A stretch of DNA of 62,906 nt, taken from positions 1 to 62,906 of the forward strand of contig NZ_VLNR01000039.1 in NCBI RefSeq assembly GCF_007489275.1, written 5' to 3'. The notes beneath the pieces are model-generated. The model was not told the origin of the DNA and ran no database searches. It was given only the letters and a program-made list of their open reading frames with translations. The position numbers and the translations under genes were made by a program. Positions within the stretch are counted from its first letter, which is position 1, and every line of letters starts with the position of its first letter. Shown here in pieces: positions 1 to 8,068 of this stretch. Source of the stretch: Aquimarina algiphila (GTDB taxonomy: Bacteria; Bacteroidota; Bacteroidia; Flavobacteriales; Flavobacteriaceae).

Positions 1-59
1 TAAAAGACCACATTGGAGTCTTAATTTAAAAACACCTAATTTTATACATAACAAAAAAT

Positions 60-81
60 CCTGTGAAGCTAGCTTCACAGG
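60..81 (-). terminator. Rho-independent terminator of the DUF937 gene
   Basis: A perfect 11-bp inverted repeat (arms 60-70 and 71-81, no spacer) lies 57 bp beyond the stop of the minus-strand gene at 139-765. Read on the minus strand it is followed by a run of six T (A-run at 54-59). The hairpin and T-run are seen directly; the terminator role is inferred. Confidence 0.75.
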
Positions 82-138
82 ACTAAATTAAATATCGTAA
101 AATTGTCAACCTATTTTAGGACGACTCAAAGGATTGTA

Positions 139-765
139 TTATTTGCCAAAAAGCCCTCCAAGGCCACCTTTGTTCTTTCCTCCACTGCTTAATAGCATAC
201 CGGCAACATCATCAAGGATACTACCATCTCCATCGGCATCTAGAAAAGATTCAATCAGAGATTGCTCTTTTGAACCTTTTGCAGCACCTGACATATTTCC
301 TAATAAGCTTGTTAAACCATTAGCATCACTAACATTATTCTGTGATGCTTGTTTTCCTAATACTCCCATAAGAATTGGAGCAGCTACTTTTAGAATCTGT
401 CTAACAGAACCAGCGTCTATTCCAGATTTTTGACTTAGAGCGTTTTCAACAGCAGGTTGTTTCCCACCAAGGATGTGACCTAAAATTCCGGCACCATCAT
501 TGGTTACACTTTGATCAACACCACCTTCAAACAAACCTCCTAAGTTATCTAGGATACCACCAGAATGATTTCCAGAAAGCGCATTTAATAAACCAGAAGC
601 ACCTTCTGGGGTAGAAGCATTACGTTGCATTGCTCCCATTAGCACGGGCATGGCCATACTCAATAGTCCACTAGTTTTATCAGATGATTGTCCCGTTTGT
701 GAACTTACACCATCAATAATTTGTTTGCCCATAGGGCTATTTAAGAGTTCTAAAATTCCAGACAT
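139..765 (-). CDS. DUF937 domain-containing protein
   Basis: A 208-aa Gly/Ser/Leu-rich protein of the DUF937 (YidB-like) family, whose function is unknown. Two similar helical segments, MPVLMGAMQRNA (about 39-50) and APILMGVLGKQA (about 130-141), give the internal duplication typical of the family. Near the C-terminus (about 176-188) an acidic DADGDGSILDD loop resembles an EF-hand calcium site, followed by a Gly-rich tail. There is no signal peptide, so it is probably cytoplasmic. It is the last gene of a minus-strand run after serA, but the serA terminator at 882-917 separates them, so it probably has its own promoter. Confidence 0.85.
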   Translation of the reverse strand: MSGILELLNSPMGKQIIDGVSSQTGQSSDKTSGLLSMAMPVLMGAMQRNASTPEGASGLLNALSGNHSGGILDNLGGLFEGGVDQSVTNDGAGILGHILGGKQPAVENALSQKSGIDAGSVRQILKVAAPILMGVLGKQASQNNVSDANGLTSLLGNMSGAAKGSKEQSLIESFLDADGDGSILDDVAGMLLSSGGKNKGGLGGLFGK

Positions 766-881
766 AGTTGTTATAGTTTTTGTGAATCTAAATTTACATC
801 TTTTATTAGTAGAATTTTATAAAGCCAATCATTTTATTTTGGTCAAAAATAGATGAAAGACCATTTCGCAAGATGAAATAC

Positions 882-917
882 AAAAAAAGGTCATTTCAGA
901 AACTGAAATGACCTTTT
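882..917 (-). terminator. Terminator after serA
   Basis: A 15-bp perfect stem (885-899 with 903-917) and an AAA loop lie 26 bp past the serA stop. On the minus strand the stem runs into seven T (A-run at 882-888). It closes the serC-serA unit. Confidence 0.85.
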
Positions 918-942
918 AGCGTTAACACTTATATAATTATAA

Positions 943-1893
943 TTAATTCAAGATTTTAATAATTTGTTCAGCTAATTCCTGTCCAATACGATCTTGTGCT
1001 TCTCCTGTAGCCGCTCCAATATGTGGTGTTAATGATATTTTATTGTTCATTAATACTTTTATTGCAGGGCTAGGTTCGTTTTCGAATACATCAAGACCAG
1101 CAAAACCTAATTTACCGTTCTCCAAAGCATCTACTAATGCTACTTCATCGATTACTCCTCCACGAGCGGCATTAATAATACCTGCACCATCTTTCATTTG
1201 CTCGATTTCTGGTTTTCCGATAATATATTCTTTTTGTGCTGGAACGTGTAAGGTAAAGAAATCAGCTTGTTTTAAAACTTCTTCTTTAGAAACAGTTTTA
1301 ATTTTGAAGGTTAAAGATTGCCCGTCAAAGAAATCTACCGGAATTTCTATTTCTTCAATAAATGGATCGTATGCTATTACATTCATTCCAACTCCGATAG
1401 CTATTTTGGCAGTTGCTTGTCCAATTCGTCCTATACCTATAACTCCAAGGGTTTTTCCTCTTAGTTCGATACCACTTCCGTATGCTTTTTTAAGATTTTT
1501 GAATTTGCTGTCACCTTCTAAAGGCATATTACGGTTAGAATCGTGTAAAAAACGAACACTACCATATAAATGAGCAAATACTAATTCTGCAACAGATCCA
1601 GAAGATGCTGCTGGAGTATTAATTACATGTAATCCTTTTTCACGGGCATAGGCAACATCTATATTATCCATACCAACACCTCCACGGCCAATAATCTTAA
1701 GAGAAGGGCAGTTATCAATGATATCAGTTCTTACTTTGGTCGCACTACGAACAAGTAATACCGAAACTTGATTTTCATTAATATAATCTACTAATTGATC
1801 TTGAGCTACTGTCGTAGTCAAGACTTCAAATCCTTCTTTTTCCAAGGCTTCAATTCCGCTTTGTGATACTCCGTCGTTTGCTAATACTTTCAT
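943..1893 (-). CDS. serA: D-3-phosphoglycerate dehydrogenase
   Basis: Oxidises 3-phosphoglycerate to 3-phosphohydroxypyruvate with NAD+, the first step of serine synthesis. The 316-aa protein is the short form without a C-terminal ACT domain, so the usual serine feedback domain is absent. The NAD-binding fingerprint GVIGIGRIG is at about 150-158. Catalytic-type residues Arg244 (NAARGG), Glu273 (ENEP) and His291 (TPHIGAAT) are all present. It lies 42 bp downstream of serC on the same strand, so the two form an operon that performs consecutive steps. Other members of the 2-hydroxyacid dehydrogenase family look similar, but the serC neighbour supports this call. Confidence 0.95.
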   Translation of the reverse strand: MKVLANDGVSQSGIEALEKEGFEVLTTTVAQDQLVDYINENQVSVLLVRSATKVRTDIIDNCPSLKIIGRGGVGMDNIDVAYAREKGLHVINTPAASSGSVAELVFAHLYGSVRFLHDSNRNMPLEGDSKFKNLKKAYGSGIELRGKTLGVIGIGRIGQATAKIAIGVGMNVIAYDPFIEEIEIPVDFFDGQSLTFKIKTVSKEEVLKQADFFTLHVPAQKEYIIGKPEIEQMKDGAGIINAARGGVIDEVALVDALENGKLGFAGLDVFENEPSPAIKVLMNNKISLTPHIGAATGEAQDRIGQELAEQIIKILN

Positions 1894-1935
1894 TATTTCT
1901 AAATCTTGTTTTTTTTATTTTAAATCTCCCGGGTG

Positions 1936-3000
1936 TTATGCTTTTCGTTCTAAATCTCCCATTACATCAACAAGAGCGGCAACGCTTTCCATAGTCATTG
2001 CATTATACATACTGGCTCTATATCCTCCAACACTTCTATGTCCATTCACTCCATTAATTCCTGCTTCTTTCCACATCGCATCAAATGTTTCTTTAAGATC
2101 TTCATTAACGAGTGTAAATGTAGCATTCATATTTGAACGATCTTCTTTTGCAGCAAATCCGTTAAATAATGGATTTAAGTCTATTTCAGAATAAATAAGT
2201 TTTGCTTTTTTCTCATTTAACTCTTCTATAGCGGCTATACCACCTAGTTTTTTAAGCCATCTAAGTGTAAGCATTGAAACATATACTGCAAAAACAGGAG
2301 GAGTATTAAACATACTCGCTTTGCTAATATGAACTTGATAATCTAACATAGAAGGAATTTGTCTTTCTATTTTACCAAGAATATCTTCTTTTACAACGAC
2401 AAGAGTTGTTCCTGCAGGTCCCATATTCTTTTGCGCTCCCGCATAAATAAGACTAAACTGTGAAAAGTCTAATTGTCTAGAGAATATATCGCTACTCATA
2501 TCACAAATAAGTGGAGCGTTTGATACAGGGAAATCTTTAATTTGAGTTCCAAAAATTGTATTGTTACTGGTACAGTGTATGTAATCTAAATTCTCAGGTA
2601 TTTCAAATCCTTTTGGAATGTAATTGAAGTTTTTATCCTTAGAAGATGCAATTTCTATTACTTCTCCAAAAAGTTTGGCTTCTTTAACTGCTTTGTCACT
2701 CCAGCTACCAGTATTCATATATCCGGCATTGGATTGTAATAAGTTATACGCTACCATAAGGAATTGGGTACTTGCTCCTCCTTGAAGGAATAGTGCTTTG
2801 TATCCTTTACCTTCCAGACCTAGTAATTCTAAAGCCAGACTACGAGCTTCTTCCATTACGTCAACAAAATCTTTACTACGATGTGAAATTTCGATAATGG
2901 AAAGGCCTGAATTATTATAATCTAGAATAGCTTGAGAAGCTTCTTTAAATACTTCTTGTGGTAAAATACAGGGTCCAGCGCTAAAATTATGCTTTTTCAT
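1936..3000 (-). CDS. serC: Phosphoserine aminotransferase
   Basis: Converts 3-phosphohydroxypyruvate and glutamate to 3-phosphoserine and 2-oxoglutarate, using pyridoxal phosphate; SerC also acts in pyridoxal phosphate synthesis in some bacteria. The 354-aa length is normal. The N-terminus has the family motif NFSAGPCILP, and the Schiff-base lysine is Lys191 in the AGAQKNMGPAG segment. The C-terminal SVGGYRASMYNA motif matches the class V aminotransferase end. It is cytosolic. It precedes serA by 42 bp on the same strand. The 232-bp gap upstream, before the acyl-CoA reductase gene, probably holds its promoter. Confidence 0.96.
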   Translation of the reverse strand: MKKHNFSAGPCILPQEVFKEASQAILDYNNSGLSIIEISHRSKDFVDVMEEARSLALELLGLEGKGYKALFLQGGASTQFLMVAYNLLQSNAGYMNTGSWSDKAVKEAKLFGEVIEIASSKDKNFNYIPKGFEIPENLDYIHCTSNNTIFGTQIKDFPVSNAPLICDMSSDIFSRQLDFSQFSLIYAGAQKNMGPAGTTLVVVKEDILGKIERQIPSMLDYQVHISKASMFNTPPVFAVYVSMLTLRWLKKLGGIAAIEELNEKKAKLIYSEIDLNPLFNGFAAKEDRSNMNATFTLVNEDLKETFDAMWKEAGINGVNGHRSVGGYRASMYNAMTMESVAALVDVMGDLERKA

Positions 3001-3232
3001 GTGCTAATGTTTATTGTTTTTAATGGCCACATGGAATCTTCTTTAACGATCAAAAACACCTTTTACAAAATTTGATAATAGTTGTTCTAATCGCTTCGGT
3101 TTCATCAGTAGTTTTTAATGTTGATAAATAGTATTATTTAATAGTGTTTTGACTCCTATAAAATAGGGTTGAAAAAACACCACAAAGGTGCTAATAATCT
3201 AATACAAATTCATTGTCAAAATGATAAATTAT

Positions 3233-4294
3233 TTAATTAATTTTTGTCAAAAATTCAATAATGTCAATACTATCGGCATAATCTGAAAGCTTTGGGTGTT
3301 GAGTTTTTCCGAAATCAACAGTGTCATAAGGTAAATTAGAACCTACAATACACTGTATTTTTTCTTTATCAAGCTCTAGTTTTTGTGATAGGGATTCATT
3401 TGATTCATAAGTTTCATAGAATAATGTTGCAATAGGAGAACCATAACTTTCATCTTCTTTAATCATCAAAAAACCATTTTCTAATAATGTATAGTTACTC
3501 ATCAGGTAAACTGCTTTATTATAATCATAATTATTAGCATATTTTGCCCCTTTGATAATATCTTGATATGGGTATATCGCTCTAAAAAAAACATCAAAAT
3601 CATAGCCTTTAGGTACCATTAATTTAGACACGCTTCTGCATCCTAAACCAAAATATCTAAATATATCCTCTCCGAGAGCTTCAAGTTGCTGAGTCGTCTC
3701 ATTTCCTGTTAGTACTGCAATAGAATTTCGATTTTTACGTATGATATTAGGGACATTACCAAAATAATGTTCAAAATACCTCGAAGTATTGTTACTACCT
3801 GTAGCAATAACGGCATCAAAATTTTTAAACTTTTCATTTGTAAAAGAAATGTAGGTCTCAAAATTTGGCTCTATGGCAATAAGATATGAAGATAAAAGAG
3901 GTAATAATTGATTATCATTAGAAGATTGTTTTACCAAGACCCGATGTCCCGAAATAAGAACAGAAAGGAAATCATGAAACCCGACCAATGGAATATTACC
4001 AGCCATAATAATTCCTATAGTTTTTGAATTAATTTCGTCTAATTCATAGTGAGAAACCCAGTCCAATAAATTCTCTTCTGTTAAGAGATTACTCCATTGC
4101 TGTATAGAAAAAAGAACATTTTCTTCTGTAAACCATCCATTATGGTGGACTGCATTGGTAATCTTGTGGGTCATTTCATCAAAAAAATCATTGGTATGAA
4201 TAACAGAGTTAACTTTCTCGTAACCAGTAGATTTGAATTGACTAAGAAACTTTCCTAATTGAGAAAAAGCTTTGATACGATCATTTAATAACAT
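3233..4294 (-). CDS. LuxC-type acyl-CoA reductase
   Basis: The 353-aa protein belongs to the acyl-CoA reductase (LuxC) family, part of the aldehyde dehydrogenase superfamily, which reduces an activated acyl group to an aldehyde through a Cys thioester. Cys219 in FGLGCRSVSKL is the likely nucleophile. IMAGNIPLVGFHD (about 97-109) and ATGSNNTSRYF (about 164-174) are cofactor-binding-type segments. There is no luxAB or luxDE here, so bioluminescence is not implied; the substrate in flavobacteria is unknown to me. It is divergent from a ferredoxin gene with a 66-bp shared upstream region, which suggests co-regulation. Confidence 0.85.
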   Translation of the reverse strand: MLLNDRIKAFSQLGKFLSQFKSTGYEKVNSVIHTNDFFDEMTHKITNAVHHNGWFTEENVLFSIQQWSNLLTEENLLDWVSHYELDEINSKTIGIIMAGNIPLVGFHDFLSVLISGHRVLVKQSSNDNQLLPLLSSYLIAIEPNFETYISFTNEKFKNFDAVIATGSNNTSRYFEHYFGNVPNIIRKNRNSIAVLTGNETTQQLEALGEDIFRYFGLGCRSVSKLMVPKGYDFDVFFRAIYPYQDIIKGAKYANNYDYNKAVYLMSNYTLLENGFLMIKEDESYGSPIATLFYETYESNESLSQKLELDKEKIQCIVGSNLPYDTVDFGKTQHPKLSDYADSIDIIEFLTKIN

Positions 4295-4301
4295 TTCTTA
4301 T

Positions 4302-4332
4302 TTGTTTATCACTAGTTTAGGAGTTATTTTTG
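4302..4332 (+). promoter_or_regulatory. Bacteroidota-type promoter for the ferredoxin gene
   Basis: TATTTTTG at 4325-4332 matches the TAnnTTTG -7 box of Bacteroidota, with a TTG -33 element at 4302-4304 and 20 bp between them. The predicted start of transcription is about 20 bp before the ATG at 4361. Motifs are seen; use is inferred. Confidence 0.6.
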
Positions 4333-4360
4333 TCTTGCAAATTTAGAATAAAAAAGAGCT

Positions 4361-4708
4361 ATGGCAATTATAATAACGGATGAATGTATAAACTGTGGTG
4401 CTTGTGAGCCAGAATGCCCAAATACTGCAATTTATGAAGGAGCTGATGATTGGAGATATTCTGATGGTACAGATTTAGAAGGTGATGTGGTTCTTCCTGG
4501 AGGAAAAGCGGTAAATGCTGATGAGGCACAAGAACCTGTTAGTGATGAATTATATTATATAGTACCTGATAAATGTACTGAATGTAAAGGTTTTCATGAA
4601 GAACCACAATGTGCAGCTGTATGTCCTGTGGATTGCTGTGTACCAGATGAAGATATAGTAGAAACTGAAGAATTTTTATTGCAGAAACAAAGTTTCATGC
4701 ATAAATAA
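4361..4708 (+). CDS. Ferredoxin with two [4Fe-4S] clusters
   Basis: A small acidic 115-aa electron carrier. The first cluster motif is C9-x2-C12-x2-C15-x3-C19-P; the second is C72-x2-C75-x8-C84-x3-C88-P, with extra Cys92 and Cys93. Between them is an acidic insertion (about 27-68) longer than in clostridial 2x[4Fe-4S] ferredoxins, resembling the YfhL/Alvin-type layout. It is cytosolic. It is transcribed alone, from the promoter at 4302-4332 to the terminator at 4738-4762, and divergently from the acyl-CoA reductase. Its redox partner cannot be read from the sequence. Confidence 0.9.
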   Translation: MAIIITDECINCGACEPECPNTAIYEGADDWRYSDGTDLEGDVVLPGGKAVNADEAQEPVSDELYYIVPDKCTECKGFHEEPQCAAVCPVDCCVPDEDIVETEEFLLQKQSFMHK

Positions 4709-4737
4709 TATATTGTTTTTTGGAAAAAATTAAGAAA

Positions 4738-4762
4738 AACCTGTCTATTGGCAGGTTTTTTT
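4738..4762 (+). terminator. Terminator of the ferredoxin gene
   Basis: The stem AACCTG (4738-4743) pairs with CAGGTT (4752-4757) and runs into seven T (4756-4762). This hairpin lies inside the 5' part of the longer open frame starting at 4720, which is why the next gene is started at 4828 instead. Confidence 0.85.
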
Positions 4763-4827
4763 ATGGTCATTTTTCAAATTTTAGTACTTTCGCCATTAAA
4801 TACAACCTCAAATCAAAACATGAAATT

Positions 4828-5418
4828 ATGAAAAAAATAGTTTTCTTTATCTTATTTGCAACAATCTCTATTACTTCTTATGGACAATATAGATGGGAGG
4901 TTTCTGCTGGAGCAACCTTTTCTAAATTAAACCTTGATCAAGGTGAAACCTCTGGAGGCACTGGTTTTTTTGTTAATGCAGGATATGGATATGTGATGGG
5001 AGTGAGAGCTAGAACCAGTATTGTTTTTTCTTTAGACCTTTTACAACGTACTAGTGAAATAGAAGGAGTTGGTGATGCAGAGACATTACAAGTAGGATTT
5101 AATCCAAAATTTAGATATCTAACCGGAGAAGGTAAAGATAGATTTCGAGGATTCATTAATGTAGGTCCTTCATTTAGAGTAAATACAAAATTTGAAGTTG
5201 GTGGTGTTGAGCTGGAGGATGATGCTTATGAGAAATTAATTATTGGCGGAGTATACGGAGCTGGTTTTTCTCAAATGGTTGGTGAAATGTTTGATATCAT
5301 AGCAGAAGTTGGTGTGATGAATGATTTTGTGGATAATATTACTGATACAGATAGTAAGTTTTTTGATATTTACGCAAGAGTGGGAGTTCGATTTAGAATC
5401 TATGATGCAAGACGTTAA
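4828..5418 (+). CDS. Outer membrane beta-barrel protein, 196 aa
   Basis: The protein begins with a clear signal peptide (MKKIVFFILFATISITSYG, cleaved before QY). The rest is alternating amphipathic beta-strands rich in Gly and aromatics (WEVSAGATFSKL, FFVNAGYGYVMG, RARTSIVFSLDLL) and ends in YARVGVRFRIYDARR, as in small PorT/OmpW-like barrels of Bacteroidota. The frame is open from 4720, but the terminator at 4738-4762 and the signal peptide both favour the ATG at 4828. A strong terminator follows. I infer a small outer membrane barrel; its cargo or role is unknown. Confidence 0.8.
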   Translation: MKKIVFFILFATISITSYGQYRWEVSAGATFSKLNLDQGETSGGTGFFVNAGYGYVMGVRARTSIVFSLDLLQRTSEIEGVGDAETLQVGFNPKFRYLTGEGKDRFRGFINVGPSFRVNTKFEVGGVELEDDAYEKLIIGGVYGAGFSQMVGEMFDIIAEVGVMNDFVDNITDTDSKFFDIYARVGVRFRIYDARR

Positions 5419-5444
5419 TATTAATATATTAGAATAAACTTTAT

Positions 5445-5468
5445 AATCCTGCTTCGGCAGGATTTTTT
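5445..5468 (+). terminator. UUCG-loop terminator
   Basis: AATCCTGC (5445-5452) pairs with GCAGGATT (5457-5464) around an exceptionally stable TTCG tetraloop and is followed by six T. It ends the beta-barrel gene 27 bp after its stop. Confidence 0.9.
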
Positions 5469-5526
5469 ATAGGTACATATCTATTTAATTTTTTGTAAAT
5501 TAGTTACTTACAAAAAAGATAATTGG

Positions 5527-6402
5527 ATGTCAAATTGGGGATATATAATAATTATAACTCTTGCAGTATACTTTGTTGCAAGTGTAGCCCTGTATTATTT
5601 ACAAGAGTATTTCATTTTTAAACCAGAAAAACTAGATAAGGATTTTCAATTTCATTACAATAATCAAGTTGTAGAGGAGTATAATATAGAAACAAGAGAT
5701 GGAGCAATAATAAATGGACTTCATTTTAAAGTAGACAATCCAAAAGGAATTGTTTTATATCTAAAAGGAAATTCTAAAAGTATAAAAGGGTGGGGGAAGT
5801 TTGCAGTGGATTTCACTAGACATAGATATGATGTTTTTATGCTAGACTATAGAGGTTTTGGTAAAAGCACTGGTAGACGTTCACTAAAAGCTATTAAACG
5901 AGATCTGCAATTTGTGTATAATATTATGAAAGAAAAAGTAGATGAGAAATACATTATTTTATATGGTAGATCGATGGGGTCTGGGTTTGCTGCAAAATTA
6001 GCATCTATAAATAATCCTAAAATGTTAATTCTAGATGCTCCATATTATAGTTTGAGTAAAGTAGCCGCAAAGTTTATTCCTTTTATGCCTGTCTCGCTGA
6101 TTATGCGTTATCCTATACCAACCTATAAATGGCTTAAGTATGTAAATTGTCCTATTCATATTATACATGGAACCCAAGATAAATTGATTCCGTTTAAATC
6201 CAGTATTAAATTATCTAAAATCAAACCTAAACTTACCCGTTTATATACTGTAATAGGGGGAGGTCATAAAAACCTTAATAATTTTGAATCTTATCACAAG
6301 ATGCTTGGAGAAATTATTAATTCTAAAATGAGACGTTTAAATCTTTCTGAGACTAGTATAGGGGTTGTGCATTCTTCAAAGAAACTAAATGCAGAAGCTT
6401 AG
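5527..6402 (+). CDS. Membrane-anchored alpha/beta hydrolase (first of pair)
   Basis: A 291-aa serine hydrolase of the BEM46/YqkD-like group. An N-terminal hydrophobic segment (about 5-25) anchors it, then the hydrolase fold follows. The triad is Ser149 (GRSMG), Asp218 (GTQDKLIP) and His247 (GGGHKNL). The usual oxyanion-side HG dipeptide is replaced by Lys80-Gly81 (YLKGNSKS), where its downstream paralog has His79-Gly80. The substrate is unknown (an ester or peptide). It overlaps the next gene by 14 bp, so the two are co-transcribed and probably translationally coupled. Confidence 0.85.
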   Translation: MSNWGYIIIITLAVYFVASVALYYLQEYFIFKPEKLDKDFQFHYNNQVVEEYNIETRDGAIINGLHFKVDNPKGIVLYLKGNSKSIKGWGKFAVDFTRHRYDVFMLDYRGFGKSTGRRSLKAIKRDLQFVYNIMKEKVDEKYIILYGRSMGSGFAAKLASINNPKMLILDAPYYSLSKVAAKFIPFMPVSLIMRYPIPTYKWLKYVNCPIHIIHGTQDKLIPFKSSIKLSKIKPKLTRLYTVIGGGHKNLNNFESYHKMLGEIINSKMRRLNLSETSIGVVHSSKKLNAEA

Positions 6403-7192
6403 AAATATATTCCTATATGGTGTTTGCTTTTATGGTGTTGTTCTTTTACTGCTTTATTGTTTTCAGGAGAAAATTCTTTTTCAACCAGAAGAGCTTTCTA
6501 ATAACTATACATTTCAATTCGAAGACCCTTTTAATGAGTTTTTTCTTAAAACTAATGATGGTAATCAGCTTAATGCAATTCATTTTACTACAAAAAAACC
6601 TAAAGGAGTTATTTTGTATTTTCACGGAAATAAAGGAAGTCTGAAACGTTGGGGTAACATTGCGTCTTTTTTTGTGAAAAAAAAATATGATGTAGTAGTT
6701 ATGGATTACAGAGAATATGGGAAAAGTACGGGTAAGATTAGTGAGCAGGTATTGTATAAGGATGCTCAATTGTTTTATGATTATGTAAAAAACATATATC
6801 CTGAAAATCAAATTGTAGTATATGGTAGATCACTAGGTACAGGAATTGCAGCAAAAGTGGCCTCAGAAAACAATCCAAATCATTTGGTACTAGAAACCCC
6901 TTATTACAATATTAAAGATGTTGCAGAACATTGGTTTCCTTATTTTCCTGTTAGTTTTATATTAAAGTACAATTTACCATCAGATGTTTTTGTTAAGAAA
7001 GTAAGTTGTGATATAACCATATATCATGGGACAGAGGATAAGGTTGTTCCTTACCAATCAGGAGAACGCCTCTTTAAAAGTATCTCTATTTCTAATAAAA
7101 GAATGATAACGATTAAAGGAGGTGAGCATAATAATTTAATAGAATTTAATACATACCGTAGTACAATAGATGAAATTCTAAAAAATGACTAA
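6389..7192 (+). CDS. Membrane-anchored alpha/beta hydrolase (second of pair)
   Basis: A 267-aa paralog of the preceding protein and collinear along its whole length, which implies tandem duplication. It has an N-terminal anchor (about 6-24), the HG motif at 79-80 (YFHGNKGS), Ser148 (GRSLG), Asp217 (GTEDKVVP) and His247 (GGEHNNL). Unlike the first copy, it keeps the canonical HG dipeptide. The ATG at 6389 lies inside the last codons of the first copy. It is convergent with the 141-aa gene at 7256-7681. The function is a generic hydrolase with unknown substrate. Confidence 0.85.
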   Translation: MQKLRNIFLYGVCFYGVVLLLLYCFQEKILFQPEELSNNYTFQFEDPFNEFFLKTNDGNQLNAIHFTTKKPKGVILYFHGNKGSLKRWGNIASFFVKKKYDVVVMDYREYGKSTGKISEQVLYKDAQLFYDYVKNIYPENQIVVYGRSLGTGIAAKVASENNPNHLVLETPYYNIKDVAEHWFPYFPVSFILKYNLPSDVFVKKVSCDITIYHGTEDKVVPYQSGERLFKSISISNKRMITIKGGEHNNLIEFNTYRSTIDEILKND

Positions 7193-7255
7193 TACTAATT
7201 AATCATTTTTTTAGAAATCATATTAACTGTAAAGAAAAAAATTAGGTTTAATTCT

Positions 7256-7681
7256 TTAGTGTGCCATTAAAGCATCTCGGTAATCTTTTAAATCTGATAT
7301 ATTCATCTTGTTATTAAGACTTTTAGTCAAAGAAATAAGGTATTTAAGACTTTCTACTGGGTCTTTAACCGTATCGTTATCAGAGGATGTGGTTTCTTCA
7401 TCAATTGGTTCATCATCAGGGATAGGTATAAGAAACGAATCATTCTCTTCTATATGCTCATAAGTATATCTAAGCACTTTTACTACAAGAGGCACTTGTT
7501 CTTCTAGAGCATATGTTCTTAATTCTTTAAGATCATCAATTAATGTGTCTGAATTGATACCTGTTTTTCCAAGGTCTTCAATAATTTTATCGACTAACTT
7601 GTTTGCTTTTTTATTTTCCAAAAGGGTAAAATTATAAAGATGATTAACTATTAATGATTGCAAATTTAAATTTTTCCTCAC
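7256..7681 (-). CDS. Hypothetical protein, 141 aa
   Basis: I do not recognise a family. The protein has no signal peptide or membrane segment. The N-terminal half (about 15-80) is predicted helical and charged (KANKLVDKIIEDLGKTG). A central acidic, Pro-rich linker (about 86-105, PIPDDEPIDEETTSSDNDT) leads to a short helical C-terminus with SLKYLISLTKSLNN. It looks like a cytosolic helical protein. It is convergent with the hydrolase pair and transcribed alone. Confidence 0.6.
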   Translation of the reverse strand: MRKNLNLQSLIVNHLYNFTLLENKKANKLVDKIIEDLGKTGINSDTLIDDLKELRTYALEEQVPLVVKVLRYTYEHIEENDSFLIPIPDDEPIDEETTSSDNDTVKDPVESLKYLISLTKSLNNKMNISDLKDYRDALMAH

Positions 7682-8068
7682 TTATGAGAAATCAATTATG
7701 AGTATTTATTTAATTTAACACTGTTTTTTTTATTTAAGATATTTTAACAATTGACTCGTTTTTGTGTAAAATACTGTTTTTCAGGTATTTAAAAGATATT
7801 ACTTCAATCAATACTACTATTCCGGCTAAAGTTTGAGGTAAAACCGTAACCGTATATGCTCCAAACCTCTTTATCTTTGAAAAGTATTCCAATTACAATT
7901 TTTCCCTTACTTTTTTTGTTTTCCCCAACACTTACCTCCTTATCCTAAGGAGGTAAGTTCTTCTTATACCATTACGTAATGAGAATAAGAATCTAATTTT
8001 TTATTTGAAATTAAATCAAAAACTGCTTGAGATACAATGAAATTCTACCTTAAACAATTATTGACAGC
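7682..8068. other. Non-coding gap with a 13-bp hairpin and a possible gene remnant
   Basis: No gene of normal form is seen in this 387-bp gap. It holds a perfect 13-bp inverted repeat (7930-7942 with 7946-7958, loop TCC) with no T-run on either side. On the minus strand a frame without any ATG, GTG or TTG start is open from 7944 to a TGA at 7804-7806; its end reads DKEVWSIYGYGFTSNFSRN, which looks protein-like. It may be a decayed 3' end of a gene. Confidence 0.4.

Noticed and set aside
1043..1573. A 176-aa open frame opposite serA
   Set aside because: It lies entirely antisense to serA, which has all catalytic residues; the predicted protein is rich in Ser, Ile and Pro without domain features.
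3233..4294. Bioluminescence locus
   Set aside because: The acyl-CoA reductase is LuxC-like, but there are no luciferase or acyltransferase genes, and such reductases occur in many non-luminous Bacteroidota.
4720..4827. Upstream extension of the beta-barrel gene to the ATG at 4720
   Set aside because: The ferredoxin terminator (4738-4762) lies within it, and the signal peptide starts at the ATG at 4828.
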